In this document: positions 33,764-45,158 of the stretch, in pieces | Layout: each line of letters starts with the position of its first letter | Position numbering within the stretch: position 1 is the stretch's first letter | NCBI GenBank assembly: GCA_963922205.1 | Contig: CAWUHX010000388.1 | Coordinates: forward strand, 124,001 to 188,000 | DNA length: 64,000 nt | Source: Romanomermis culicivorax | Taxonomy: Eukaryota; Nematoda; Enoplea; Mermithida; Mermithidae | Reading direction: 5' to 3' | Notes under the pieces: generated by a model | Told to the model about the DNA's origin: nothing | Database searches by the model: none | The model's input: only the letters and a program-made list of their open reading frames with translations | Translations under genes and position numbers: made by a program

Positions 33764-33769
33764 ATTTTA

Positions 33770-36580
33770 TTAGTGTTTCTGTATTTTATGTTTTATGAAA
33801 TTAGTAAAAATTTGTACGAAAAGATGAATTTTGGGCCAAAAAATGTGTGGCTTTTTACTGCTGCTGCCCGCCCTGTCTATAGCCTCCTCAAGGTTTTCCT
33901 CGATAGTATCCCCTTTGGCCTCGTTGTTCTCGGCAATGACCTCCATCCTGGCCCTATTTCTGGCGTTGTTGGCCTCCACCGTGTCTACAAAGCAGTTGGA
34001 AGTTCGGATTGTAAAATTGCACAACCGGGTCTTGGCCTTGGTGTTACCAGTTTCCTCAGCCTCTGTAGGGTCACTGAGGGCGCCCTCTGAAGCCTCCTCT
34101 GGCTTGACCTCGGTCATACCCCAGACTACCCCGGTATGGGGCAGGGTTTGAGAATTGGTCATCTCTCCCCTGTTGCCTTTGCGCTGAGCCACTGCTAGTG
34201 GAGCCGCTATGTTGTTGTTTTTGAGTCTGAAAAGTGGAATTTAGAGATTTTGATCATGTTGATTGAGATCTAGAAAGAGGACTTTTGTATGAAGTACTAG
34301 CGGCTTCACTATATGACCTCTGGCTGGTCGAAGTAGATGGTTGTTGCATTGTCGGCGGCTGTTTTTTAGCTGGTGGAAGTCTAGGCACTTTAAACTTACC
34401 TGGGCTCTTGGCAGCCATTCACTGATATTTATCAGCTTGCGCTCTGTCATTGCCCGGTGCCTTCATTTTTACACCCATCTGGTTTAACCTCTGCGAGCCC
34501 ATAAAGATGTACTGATTAAAGGCCCCAATGTAGAATTCATCTACTCGGTTTCCCTGGGCTTCCACAACCAGTTGTCTGTTCGCAAATGAACATGCCTGGG
34601 CATACCACCTACCAATTGCCGTCGGCGTGATCGGAGCGAAATCCAACTGCAAAAATATCATCAGGGTGATGTACCTGATGGCCGTAAAGACGTCTGAAGC
34701 ATTGTATTCCTGAAGCCGCCTGGGAATAAGAGCTAAAATGATCCATTCTCAAATTTCTTCAGGGACGCGTTCTCCATCAAACATAAACCCACCTTGCATT
34801 TCGAATTGCTGGCGCTAGTTATCATGAATGTTGGCCATGGCATCATTGACCATCCTGTAAATTATTGGCCGTTGGTCAAGGGCGAAGTAATTGGCCACCT
34901 CTAGATTTTCAAATGAGATCGGCCCAATTAGGCGCCTTTGCTCCTCTGCCATTCCCAATAACCAATCAGAGTCTCCGCTAATTGGCCAGGAGTGACAAAC
35001 TGCTGTGGTTCCCTTGCGGATTTATTAACCACCACATTCAGTTTGACCTACTTAATTAATTTTTCCTCCAATTCAAAATCGGACTTTACCGACACGCTTC
35101 CCACAGGTTTCTTACTTTTAGCAGTATAGCTTGTGAGAAGGGACTTACACTTGCCAGATGAAGTACTAACCTCTCCGCCAGTTTTTGGTACCATTCGCGT
35201 CTGAGAGTATGAGGCAGTGGACGGAGTTGTCCTATCCAATTTCATTTGGCCTTTGGAGGTCTCCCGTTTCGTTTGACTTTTGGCAGTCTCTGTTCTTGTT
35301 TGACTTTTCGTAGTCTCCGTTTTCAACCTTTGACTTGTCGAAACTTCGGGGGTCCTTGTTTCTTCAGCTGTATCGTAGGCGTCATTTTCGGAATCAGTGG
35401 CGGGCGTTCCTTGTTGCTGCTGATCTTGAGCTGCAAGTCTACATGCTCTGGCCTTACTTAGCCTTTGCCTACATCTTACCTTTTCTCGGCCGAAGTGTCG
35501 GATAAACTTTCCCGACATTCCTTCAGCCAACATCTGCTGAACTTTTTCAGGCCAATACACTCCAGGGATTCTTTACTGAGTGATCTTTCCCCATTTCATC
35601 AGCTCTGTTGCTGCTATGGCTGAATCTGAGCTATTGTCAGCCAAAGCCTGCTCCTTCAACCTCTTTTGAAGTGCCCTCTGATGCAGGAATTCCTGCTGCG
35701 CCAGTCTTTTCTGCTCTTGAATTTAGGCCTGAAGGGCCTCTCGCCTCGCTTGCAGATCAGAGTCTTGAGCATCCTTGGCTTTGACAGGTATCTCCTGGGA
35801 TGCTTCTTGCATTCTATCCAGTCTGACATCAATTCCCCACATTTTTGTCATTTGAGTCCGGATTTTTTCCTCCTCAATTTCTTGCTGCTGAGTCTTAGCC
35901 TCCATGGAGTCTTTTTCCTCCACTGTTTGGCTCTCAGAGTCCAGAATTTCACCTTCTTCCTCTTCATCCTCCTCCGAACTAGACTCGGAGTCTGAATTCC
36001 GTATCTTGGGCAACAGTTGTTTTACTTTAGCTGGCAAAACAGCTGGAGCCAGAGGTGCAGTTTGCATTATGGTGACCACTTCTGGTTCAGGCTCTGCCCG
36101 TTGCTGTACCTGAGCTACTGGAGTCTGCTGTGCCACTGCTGATTGCGTTGGCAGTGGCACCATGACTACTACTGCAGCCGCTTGCGTAGCAGCGGTGTCC
36201 AAAGCTGGTTGTTTCACTTTGACCACTGGCCCTGGCACTTGCGGCTGTACTTCAACCTGTCCCGACCCTCCAGCTTGCACTGTTTGGGAAGTTGAGGGAC
36301 GATTCAAAGGTACTTTAGAAACTAACTCACCGGCTGGGGTATAAGTTAATGTATACCCAGGCATATCGGAAGCCAGCGTTCTCTCCCAGAAACTTTTACT
36401 GACAAATTTGGGTCTGAGTTCGAGCAGATTTCGCTGTGCGTAAGCCATTAGATAATCCCTTGGTTGTGCATCTTCCGTCATAGGATACCGCAATCCCGGC
36501 GTTAAAGTCTCGAAGCCTATATAGTAAAAAGTTACGTAATAATAAGGATTTACCTTATAAGCTTCATCCTTCAATAACAA
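33770..36580 (-). pseudogene. C-terminal tail of the element 4 third gene
   Basis: Continuing the exonuclease frame after a TAA at 36596-36598, the segment 36580-35723 is Pro/Gln/Val-rich, then acidic ([14 protein letters not shown]) and coiled-coil-like with Glu and Gln. TAA stops near 35723 and 35576 interrupt a frame that continues in the same phase to 35048 (SKAR, SQTRTETAK repeats). After a frame change, 34661-34420 holds an ordered piece (YITLMIFLQLDFAPITPT, RQLVVEAQGNRVDEF) that matches the end of the element 2 gene. A Ser/Thr/Gln-rich end then runs to the TAA at 33770. Most stops are TAA in Gln-rich context, as if CAA had mutated. Function unknown. Confidence 0.65.
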
Positions 36581-36595
36581 TTTGTCGTCGCGGAT

Positions 36596-39160
36596 TTATA
36601 GAATTTCTTGGGCTTCTCTGAATCGCAGGGGGACAAACCCGAACCAATTTTGCCACAAGTATACCCCTTTCTTAGTTGAATTTCGGGGTTCCGACAGCGG
36701 CAATGTGGCTGCTAACTCTATATAGTAAGCCAGGCGGTTGCCTGACTTCCAGGACATGCCTTTGATCATTTCCTGGCCTTCCCTAGTATAACTATTTAAA
36801 AATTTGTAGTTTAGCAATACATTACTTTCATAATCGCACTCCGCTCTTGAGTGAGGCCATGCCAAATGATAGGCTAATGGCATGAATTTGCAGATCTGCT
36901 CTAACTCCGGAAAATTTTGCTCATCTAGCATACTGGAAATCTTGGCCAAATTTGGCGTGTAAAAGTTTGTCTTGTAGACTTCCTCATGGCCATCTATACC
37001 CACTGGGTAATGATTACTAGAAGAAAATACTTGTTGTGGGATGTCATCAGGCTTCCCAGCTTGCTGCCAGTATAGCTTAGCGTTTTCATAAAGGGTCAAA
37101 GATATCTTACCTTCTAAATCCCAATAGGACGCACCTGTTTTGAGATTCTCCAATATATCTTTGCTAATATTTACCCAGTCTGGTATTTGTGCATCCTGGA
37201 TTTCGTCGGGATCACCATCCTCGCTGTATCCGTCATCTTTTAGTGGCTTGCTATCCCTCGGGAATAGCGGGTAAAAACCACTTGGCAATTGTATGCCTAG
37301 AGGACGCACAGGGTTACATTCCATAGGTGCGGTATAATAACCGACCTTATTTCCCTGCATTTGAACCACCCAACGGTTGTACATTTCACACTTCATCATA
37401 TGGTGCACCATATTAGGCTGTACCTGATGGGTTTCCATTACTGGGGAACCTAGTCCCATTTCTCTATTCACATGCCCTGGTATTACTGAATATTGCTGGT
37501 AAAAATGAAGGGCTACAGTGTTGATCTGTTTGGGATCCATCTTGTCATGATCTAACACCTGCATTTGCATTAGCAGCTGATCGGCCATGCCATAATGAAT
37601 AGTGGCAAACATGACCAACAGTGAATAGTATGCATCTAGAGCTGCGTAGCTAAGCTCTTCCCGCAAAATTCCTTTCTTGGAAAACAGATCACGGTTCACC
37701 TTTAGTGAAAAATCATATTGGTAAAGGCCCACATCTATTAAGTAAAATTCCATGAACAATCCCTTTAACAGAAAGGTTTCGGGACAAATACCCAGCTCAA
37801 AACATTTTTTCTCCAGGTTAACCCCCACCATGGTCAAGGCCAAATGGTCTAGATCAAAGTATTAACCCTTGGTCTTCCTTAGATGTTCCCGTAAGGGGAC
37901 AGTTTTGTCTCTATCCTTATTATCTCCCCCTGACCCACATATGTTATATATACTTACCAGGTCCTCCAATACTGAATATCCAGTGAATAGCATATCGGAC
38001 TTTAGGAAATCGTGGAGACTTGTCCATTCCTTTGCCATTAAAGTTGTGGTATCGATAACCTATGTCTGGCCTTGGTTAGCGCGAAGCTTACATATTGGGC
38101 AAATTCATTTCCCATCAGATTGTCGACCTCTCTCGTCTTGAACAAGGCGGCGACCTTATCCTGATCGACTTTTTGGACATCGAATCCAAAAACTGGTTGT
38201 CCTCTGAAGATCGATACTTCTTGGATAAAATGGAGTACTTGGCTAACTTTCCCTATGTCTACCATACGTGGTTCATTGGGATTAGCTGGCCAGTATCCAA
38301 AAGTGGCTTTAAACCACTGGTCCAGTTCATGGATCCTTACGACCCTTTTGACGTTGTAATCTGAACATTAAAAGATACTATTAATTTTAGTGCTTATTCC
38401 CCTTTTTTCAGCATCTACTTTGGGTCTATAGTACACCAGCACCACAACACCAAGCAGGTTAAGTTTCACAGAAAATAAATTAGTGCAGGCTTGTTAGGTG
38501 AGCCACTGATATACAAACATTGAGCTGGTAGGCAACTAACACCTTATCAAATCTTACCCTTGCTACCTCTATATGCTGGGGAGGGTAGACCTGATCCGAT
38601 TGTCCACCACTTGATCGGACACCAATCTCTGACCAGCTGCTTGAGCGACCAACTACACTCCATTTATGGCGCTTAGTATTTACAATTTTTATAGCGCTCG
38701 AGATTGATAATTTTTAATGATTTTGATATCAAAAAAGTGATATAATTTGATTTGAAAATAAATAATTTTTGATGAATTTTGATTATACAAATTTGAACGG
38801 GCTGAACCCAAGGTTCTACGTTTCCCTTGAAAGGTCTAACTCTTGCTGATATCAGGTGTATTTCCAAGTTTGGAAATTCCTTGATTGGCTTTGAGTTTCC
38901 GATTCTTGGTACTCCCATTTTCCGTTCCCTCTAAGTTCTAACCTCGTCTGCCCTTTTGGGGCACCGAGTTGGTCTTCCAGTAACTTCTGGGAATTACGTG
39001 CAATTTCCAAAAGTTTGATAAAATAAGTTCGAAACTTACCGTCAATAAAGAAAAACCGGTTATCTTGCCAGTGCTGGGCTCTCCCATATTCGACATGTTG
39101 CTCTGTGTGCGACCACTCACGCGTCCGAGATTGTTGGCGGTTCCGCGCGCCCTTTCCCAT
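36596..39160 (-). pseudogene. Third gene of element 4: DEDDy-type exonuclease, spliced, decayed
   Basis: Exon 1 (39160-39040) starts ATG and ends DNRFFFIDG at a GTAAGT donor, phase 1. The intron is 39039-38361 (679 bp) with acceptor ATGTTCAG. Exon 2 then reads in phase into VKRVVRIHELDQW. Motif I is VFGFDVQKVD (the usual Glu is Gln), near 38190. After a frame change near 38070, motif II is TGYSVLEDLVSI (near 37970). A TAA lies at about 37863, and motif III is [13 protein letters not shown] (near 37640). The frame then runs 400 codons to a TAA at 36596. Exon 1 end, intron phase and following residues match element 2. The Glu-to-Gln change and the breaks mean that this copy is inactive. Confidence 0.8.
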
Positions 39161-39726
39161 TTCTTTTCGCTTCGAAATGTTTCTTTTCGAATAATAAATT
39201 TGTAAAATTTAAAAATTTTCTGAACGCTGAAAAAGTATAATCTAGCAGTTCTGCTAATTTCCTTTTTATGTGCAATTTGGGGAATGTTTTACTTCTTCCT
39301 TCGGATGGAAGTTTAGAATACAGATAAGCGGGGGCAGCTATGATTGATTTTGAAAAAATGAGAAATTTGAAAAGTGTATTTTTTCTAAAAATGTCAAAAA
39401 TATTTTGGGTTGCTACTTTGGTCTAAAATTCCGAAGAATTTTTCCCAGAGTCTGAGAAATATGAAAAAATTTACAAAATAAATACGAATATTACATAAAC
39501 TTGATAAATATCACAAATTATTTTTAAAATAAGTACCTACGCACGATAATGTACATAAATAAAAATAAAAATCAGCATAGATTCGCTTGGGCGAATTTCC
39601 AAATGATTTCATTTGGTTTGGCGCTCCAGTTGTAACTGTTTGCGCCATCTTGGAAAGTGGCATATTTTCATCACATGGGGCATCCTGATTGGCTCGCGCT
39701 ATTCGTGGCAAGACCCTAGTGGTCTC
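39161..39726 (-). other. Spacer between integrase and third gene of element 4
   Basis: 566 bp, AT-rich. A GGCGC...GCGCC inverted repeat near 39617-39645 resembles one at 25568-25598. It could be a promoter, terminator or splice signal for the third gene, but I cannot tell. Confidence 0.35.
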
Positions 39727-40876
39727 CTAACCAAAATGTTTCAACCTGCTGATTGAAACAATTTGGCCATTTAGCTGGTTGTCCCAATGTACGATGGTGA
39801 CAACATTTTCTGCTTCTCGCGAAATGTCTGTAACTATGAACGGACAGGACCATGGTAGTCCTAACCTTTTCTGCTTGTCTACTTTTAGCAGAACCCAGTC
39901 CTTTTCCTTGAATCCATGTTCTTTGGACATTTTATTGAAGTATTTCTTGGATTTTTCAGCAGCACTCTGGATATTTTTAGCAATATCCTCGTATAAGTTG
40001 ACTAAATGATTTGGCAACACAAATTTATATGCCTCTGCATTGCTGTCGGGCATTACAATATCATATGCTTTCGACAAGTTTAACCCGAAGGTTGCCTCGA
40101 AACCTCTAAGCAGTGAAAAAGGGGATTGCCCTGTTGCTGCATGTGGTGTAGCATAGGCAAACACCACCGCTCTCAAATATCTTGGCCAATTATCTTTTTC
40201 CTCAATGGCCACTTTTCTGAGCTGCTTGATGAGTGTCTGATTAAATCTCTCCACCATTCTGTTTCCTTGTGGGTGGTACGCTGTTGTATAAATTTTCTGA
40301 CACTCTAACAGCTTGCAGATTTCCTTCATCAGATCTGAGGTAAAACAACCTCCTCTGTCACTGAGTAATCTCCATGGAGTCCCCTGTCTAAATACAATTG
40401 CATGTAGAAAAGTATCTACAAGGATGCAGGGAATAGATCTAGGATCAGTTCAGCTTCAACCCATTTTGTAAAATAGTCCTGAAAGACTATGACATACGGT
40501 CTCTTCTCACTTAGTGGAGAAATACCCATGATATCCACTGATACAATATCAAAGGGACCTTCTGGAATAATAGGTATCAGTGGAGAAATTTCAGCGTTTT
40601 CCTGATTAGCCATTTGACATACTGGGCAAACTTTATCCAGTGCCTGACTTCATTCTCTATTCCAGGCCACCAGAACCATTTTTTAATCATAGCAAGGGTT
40701 CTCTTGAACCCCTGATGAGTCATCATTACGGCACCATGGTACTGGTGCAAAGTATTGTCCCTTAGGCAGGATGGGACAACCACTTGATCATCAGATCCCT
40801 GTCCGGCTTTGTGGTATAACACTTCATTCTGGACATAAAATCCACCGTGATACTTGGTAGTCCCATTTGGACCCAA
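39727..40876 (-). pseudogene. Integrase of element 4
   Basis: The segment 40876-40577 carries the zinc-binding start (HQGFKRTL, then FWWPGIENEV; the Cys pair is damaged). The segment 40613-40416 has VDIMGISPL (first catalytic Asp) and DYFTKWVEAEL. The second Asp region near 40360 is visible in another frame. The segment 40329-39727 has YHPQGNRMVERFNQTL (catalytic Glu) and the C-terminal tail to 39727. Frame changes separate the pieces. It would catalyse cDNA insertion; this copy is broken. Confidence 0.8.
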
Positions 40877-40893
40877 TCTATCAAAATAAGGTT

Positions 40894-43055
40894 TTAATAC
40901 CTCATCTTTCTCTGCAAGAGGGCCATGAGATCATCTCTAATGAGCCCTTTTGGCAACTCAGTTTCCTTGGGGTCTGCAAAAGTAAATTCCAGTTCTTTTT
41001 CCCGGTATAACCAGGTAACTCTTTTTTCCTTACCTTTTTCCTGGTTTCCCCTATTTGCTACTTCTTGGCCCTGATTGCCATCAGGCTGGACCTGAGCCTG
41101 ATTACCTTTTTCCACATTTTTCGCCATGCTCCTCGTAGTTACGGCATTTACCAAGTTTGCAGGGGAAATTGATTCTGGATCACCCTCAGAATATCTGGAT
41201 ATACTTGTGTAAATCTCAGACTTATCTCAGTCCTCTGATTTTCATTACCTTTTGGCTCTGAATATAATGGAGTATGGTCTTCAGGATTCAGATCTGTCAG
41301 AATTCTGAATCTCTTCACCAAATTGAGATGCTTTTTCTCAATTAGCTGTGCCTCTAGATCTTTCAGATTTGACTCTCATTTATCCTCTGAGAACATGTGT
41401 TCCCATTTTGGCGGTATCTTTTCCGCTTGATCGTCTGGTTCATCCATCCTAAACAAAAAGTCTGCCATGGCATTTTGTTTTCCAGGCACATACTCTAGTT
41501 TGTACCTGAACTGGGAGATGAATGAATACCACCTCTCCAACTTACCATTGGTCATTGCATTGACCTTCATAGAAAGTAAAGGTTTGTGATCAGTTCTTAT
41601 GATCATCTTATGACCTACTAGGTAGTGCTTGTATAACTTTAAACCATACACTATTGCCAAGCACTCCCTTTCCATGGCTGACCACTTCTTCTCATCTGCT
41701 TTTAAAATTCTGCTGTTGTAAGCAATTACCCAGCAGTCGGACTTGGTCTCCTGGTAGAGGACTGCTCCTACTGCCGTTCCGCTGGCATCTGTCTGAAGGA
41801 CAAAGTCTGCAGACCCATCCAAAACTGGATAGCTCAGAAAAGGCACTGACAATAGTGCCTCTTCTAGGCTCCTAAAAGCCTGATGGTGAACCTCAATAAT
41901 TTCCCAAACACAGTTTTTCCCAGTTAACTTGTATAAAGGTTCAGCATGTTTAGCTAACCCTGGTATGAACTTTTTACACCACTGTAGCATTCCTGAAAAC
42001 CTTTGTAGTTTTCCTTTAGACTCTGGGAATGGGAAACCATTAATAGCTTTGACCTTTTTCGGATTTTGTGAAACTCCATCCCAATTTGAGATATGTCCTA
42101 AAAAATGGACTCTCTCTGGGAGAAATTCACACTTCTCCGGCTTTAAGGTCAAATGGGCCTTTCTTAGAGCTTGTAGGACTAGCTCTAAATTAACCAAATG
42201 TTTCTCAAATGTATTTGAGAACACTATAATATCGTCTATATATACTAGATAGATCTTTCATACATATGGATGCAAAACTCTTTCCATCATGCGCTGGAAC
42301 TCTGCTGGTGCATTCTTTGAACCAAAGGGCATAACTTTAAATTGGTAAAGCCCTTCCTGGCATATGAAAGCAGTTTTTTCCTTGCTTTTTTCGTCCATTG
42401 GCACGTGCCAATATCCTGATTTGAGATCTAGGGTTGTATAAAACTTCGCTTTACCTAAACAGTCTAGATAATCATCCATTCTTGGAATGGGATACTTATC
42501 ATCCTTCGTAACCTCATTTATACCCCTAAAGTCCACTACAGGTCGCTTGGTACCATCCTTTTTGCCTACCAGAAATAACAGAGCTGCCCAAGGCGACTTT
42601 GATGGCTCAATTACACCCTTTTTGAGCATATCTTGGACATGCTCACGAACATGTGGCCGTAAATTTATGGCAGTCCTGTGGTACCTTTTTGCCACAGGCG
42701 CCACATCCCCTGTATTTATTTTACAGGTCAAACAGGGTGTAGTAGTTGGAGGATCATTGGGCAAGCTGAACACATCTCTATATTTTGCGAGACATCGTAA
42801 AGCTTGTTCCAATTGTTCAGATGGTATGTTGGATTTAGCCAGCAAATTGTACAAAGCTTCCTTGAATTCTTTCTCATCCGATTGAGTCGAATCAGGTCTA
42901 GCCTGAACTGCACAAGTTTGCAGCTTCTCCAAATCCTCAACTATCTTCCTCTTTAGTTGATCTTGATTATCAGTATCGCACAACACTGAATTAGTATGGC
43001 CAATTATTTGATTTCTTTTTAAATGGCATCCTGATCCTGTGTTGTTGGATACCAT
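40894..43055 (-). pseudogene. Reverse transcriptase and RNase H of element 4
   Basis: RT starts near 43055 and has WAALLFLVGKKDG, VVDFRGINEV and VMPFGSKNAPAEFQ. A TGA at about 42257 precedes LVYIDDIIVFS, the catalytic box. RNase H follows with LQTDASGTAVGAVL, AMERECLAIVYGL, RTDHKPL and NAMADFL (D, E, D, D all present). A TGA near 41376 and a frame change near 41220 follow. The linker 41154-40894 (TTRSMAKNVEKG) leads to integrase. Apart from the single TGA the RT-RNase H frame is clean over 560 codons, so decay is mild here. Confidence 0.88.
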
Positions 43056-43208
43056 AACTACAAAATCATCTTTGGTACCATCTACTATGGTACTGTCAAT
43101 GTGGAACCTTTCTTCATTCTCTTCAGACTCTATTATGATTCCATTTAGGCGATTTTAGCGTACCTTGTCCCAAAGTTTTGCTTTCAAAAGTATATCCCTA
43201 CCACTAGG

Positions 43209-44048
43209 TTAGTAGATTGAATTCACACTCACCACTGGCACCCAAACCTTTAGCAGACAAATTTTTGACTGACACTGGTCGACGGCGCTTATTGTGGATT
43301 CTGTGGCACTGGTGGTCATGATCTCTCCACAATTCATTTGGGGCTGGTCGGGCATCAGGTATATCTGCTGCTGATGGTTGTTGAGCGTCATCGTCCTATT
43401 CCTGAAATCTATTATGGCTCCTACCTGAGGATGAGCCAGAAAATCTGTTCTCACAATTACATTTTCACCTGCTTCAGGTATAACAATTGCTTTAACGGGG
43501 AACTGTCCACACAAAGTATCCATTCTAAATTGCATATACCCATGGGCTTGAACTGTCTTACCATTGGCTACAGTAACATTTAATATCCTCGGATATTCAG
43601 TGTAATCTGGACCCAAAGTTTCTTTCAGAAACTTAGCTGACATAACCGTACACTGAGCTCCTGTGTCAATTAGAGCCAATGTTTTAGGGCCTCCTATAAC
43701 AACCTCAATGTGGAGTGGGGCTGTTCTGGCATACATATCCAGCAAATGTTGTTCCTGAGGGCTAGCTAGTGTGCCTCTCTTTACTACTTGTACCGATAGT
43801 ACTACACTTTGTGATGCAATTGCATTCATTTGAACAATGCTACCTAATACCACATTAGGGCAATTTACTCTCTGATTTACTTCACCCAAAGGATTCATTT
43901 GTGATTGCCTTGCAACCATTAGACTCGAATAATCCTTCTGGGACTGCTGATTTGTGAATTGACCCTGTTGAAGAGTCTGAGTCGGTCCCATAATAGCTTG
44001 AGGCGGCTGAGGTTGCTGTAACGCAGCTTGCTGTTGGAACTGCTGCAT
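43209..44048 (-). pseudogene. End of gag and aspartic protease of element 4
   Basis: A Gln-rich stretch (residues 1-45 of the visible frame) is followed by retropepsin with LIDTGAQCTVMS and the later NVIVRTDFLAHP segment. The frame ends at 43209 and TAA stops lie between it and RT. The N-terminal gag is missing because element 5 or its insertion cut the element at 44104. Confidence 0.8.
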
Positions 44049-44104
44049 TTGTTATATCACTCTATCACCCCTATCACCCAATCACTAATGAATGAACGTG
44101 CTAT

Positions 44105-45011
44105 TGTAACCACCAGATTTGAGAAGCACTTTACTTTATCCCAAATGGATGGTCGAAACGACGTACAATGGAGCGCCTATTTATGAGGGGTGATTCAATA
44201 ATACGATTATGGGCGGTTCGACGATCGCTTGATTCATGGATGATAAGAATTACAATGCGAGCAATTTACAACATGGCTTAACTGCTTCCGAAAATAAAGT
44301 CTCGCTCCCAGGACGAAAACGATGCTCACAAATAAAATGAAACGATCTCGAAAACCGATAACTGAGAACTAGGAATAATAATAAAATCACGCTTTGCTTC
44401 TCTTTAGATACGACGTTTTTGGCCACTCCCTGGGCATTGCGGGAGGTCTTGCTTCTGTCCATCTTCTTTGGCCAATCACGGCTTCCTGCTTTACTATTCT
44501 GGCTAATTTAGTCACGCCCTTCAATGCTTTTCTAGTGCAGCATGCTTTTCGTGTCTTGCTTGCTTCTTACGGTGGGCTTAGCCACACCTCTGTGCTTCTG
44601 TGCATGCTTTCTGTATCTGTTTCTCTGTGTACACATGTTTTGTGGGACCCTCGCTACTGTTGCACTTGAGACTACTGTCTGGCGGGGCTTTTACTTTTTA
44701 CTGTGTGCAGGTGTTGTTTACGATTTTTATGGGGGATTATGGTAGCCGTGAAATGTGTAGTTTAGTGTAGGTTCTAGTGGACCAGCTGCCGTTATGCAAA
44801 TTAATTGGGGCGTCTTAATTCGGTCAATAGCGGCTACTGGGGTGTGAACGGATCAAAATAAAGTACTTCACATGATTTTAGAGGAATGTTTGGGTGTGAA
44901 TCCCAGACACCCTTGAGACGATAAATTATGAAAATGAAATAATGCTTCATAAATGACTATCACATACAGTATGCTATATATTTACAGTACTGCATTAGCA
45001 GGTACGTTACA
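44105..45011 (-). repeat. 3' LTR of element 5 (907 bp)
   Basis: Plus-strand ends are TGTAACCACC and ACGTTACA, an inverted TGTAAC/GTTACA terminus. The segment 44105-44324 matches 51670-51887. The adjacent TTTCCCTCCTTC (45012-45023) is a polypurine tract when read on the minus strand. Confidence 0.88.
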
Positions 45012-45158
45012 TTTCCCTCCTTCTGGAGTTGAACTTCCTCGTTCAAGGGTTTTGAGGGGGAGGAGGGGTGGGGGCAGTTTTGATAGTTGCTTCTCGAGAG
45101 TAGAAAGGGGTTGTCTCATTTACATGTACCGTAAATGTGATGTTCTTGTGGGGGTGTT

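Larger units (their letters stand above)
26276..33768 (+). mobile_element. LTR retrotransposon 3: young, RT-less, carrying an intact exonuclease gene
   Basis: The 626-bp LTRs at 26281-26906 and 33138-33763 differ at only about six positions by eye. They are flanked by the perfect 5-bp duplication ATTTT (26276-26280 and 33764-33768). The interior holds a long ORF with a zinc knuckle, RNase H-like and integrase-like parts but no reverse transcriptase, and a second intact ORF for a DEDDy exonuclease. LTR identity and the clean target duplication show recent mobility, so RT must have been supplied by another element (inference). Antisense exon-like blocks occur in the LTRs and in two interior places. 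Confidence 0.95.
33769..44104 (-). mobile_element. LTR retrotransposon 4, Ty3/gypsy type, with exonuclease third gene; truncated
   Basis: Order along the minus strand: end of gag and protease (44048-43209), RT-RNase H (43055-41376), integrase (40876-39727), spacer, third gene (39160 to about 33770). The upstream part and 5' LTR are cut off by element 5 at 44104. Element 3 sits at the downstream side. The integrase tail and third gene resemble element 2, so the two belong to one exonuclease-bearing lineage. The copy has scattered stops and a few frame changes. No LTR could be located. Confidence 0.85.
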
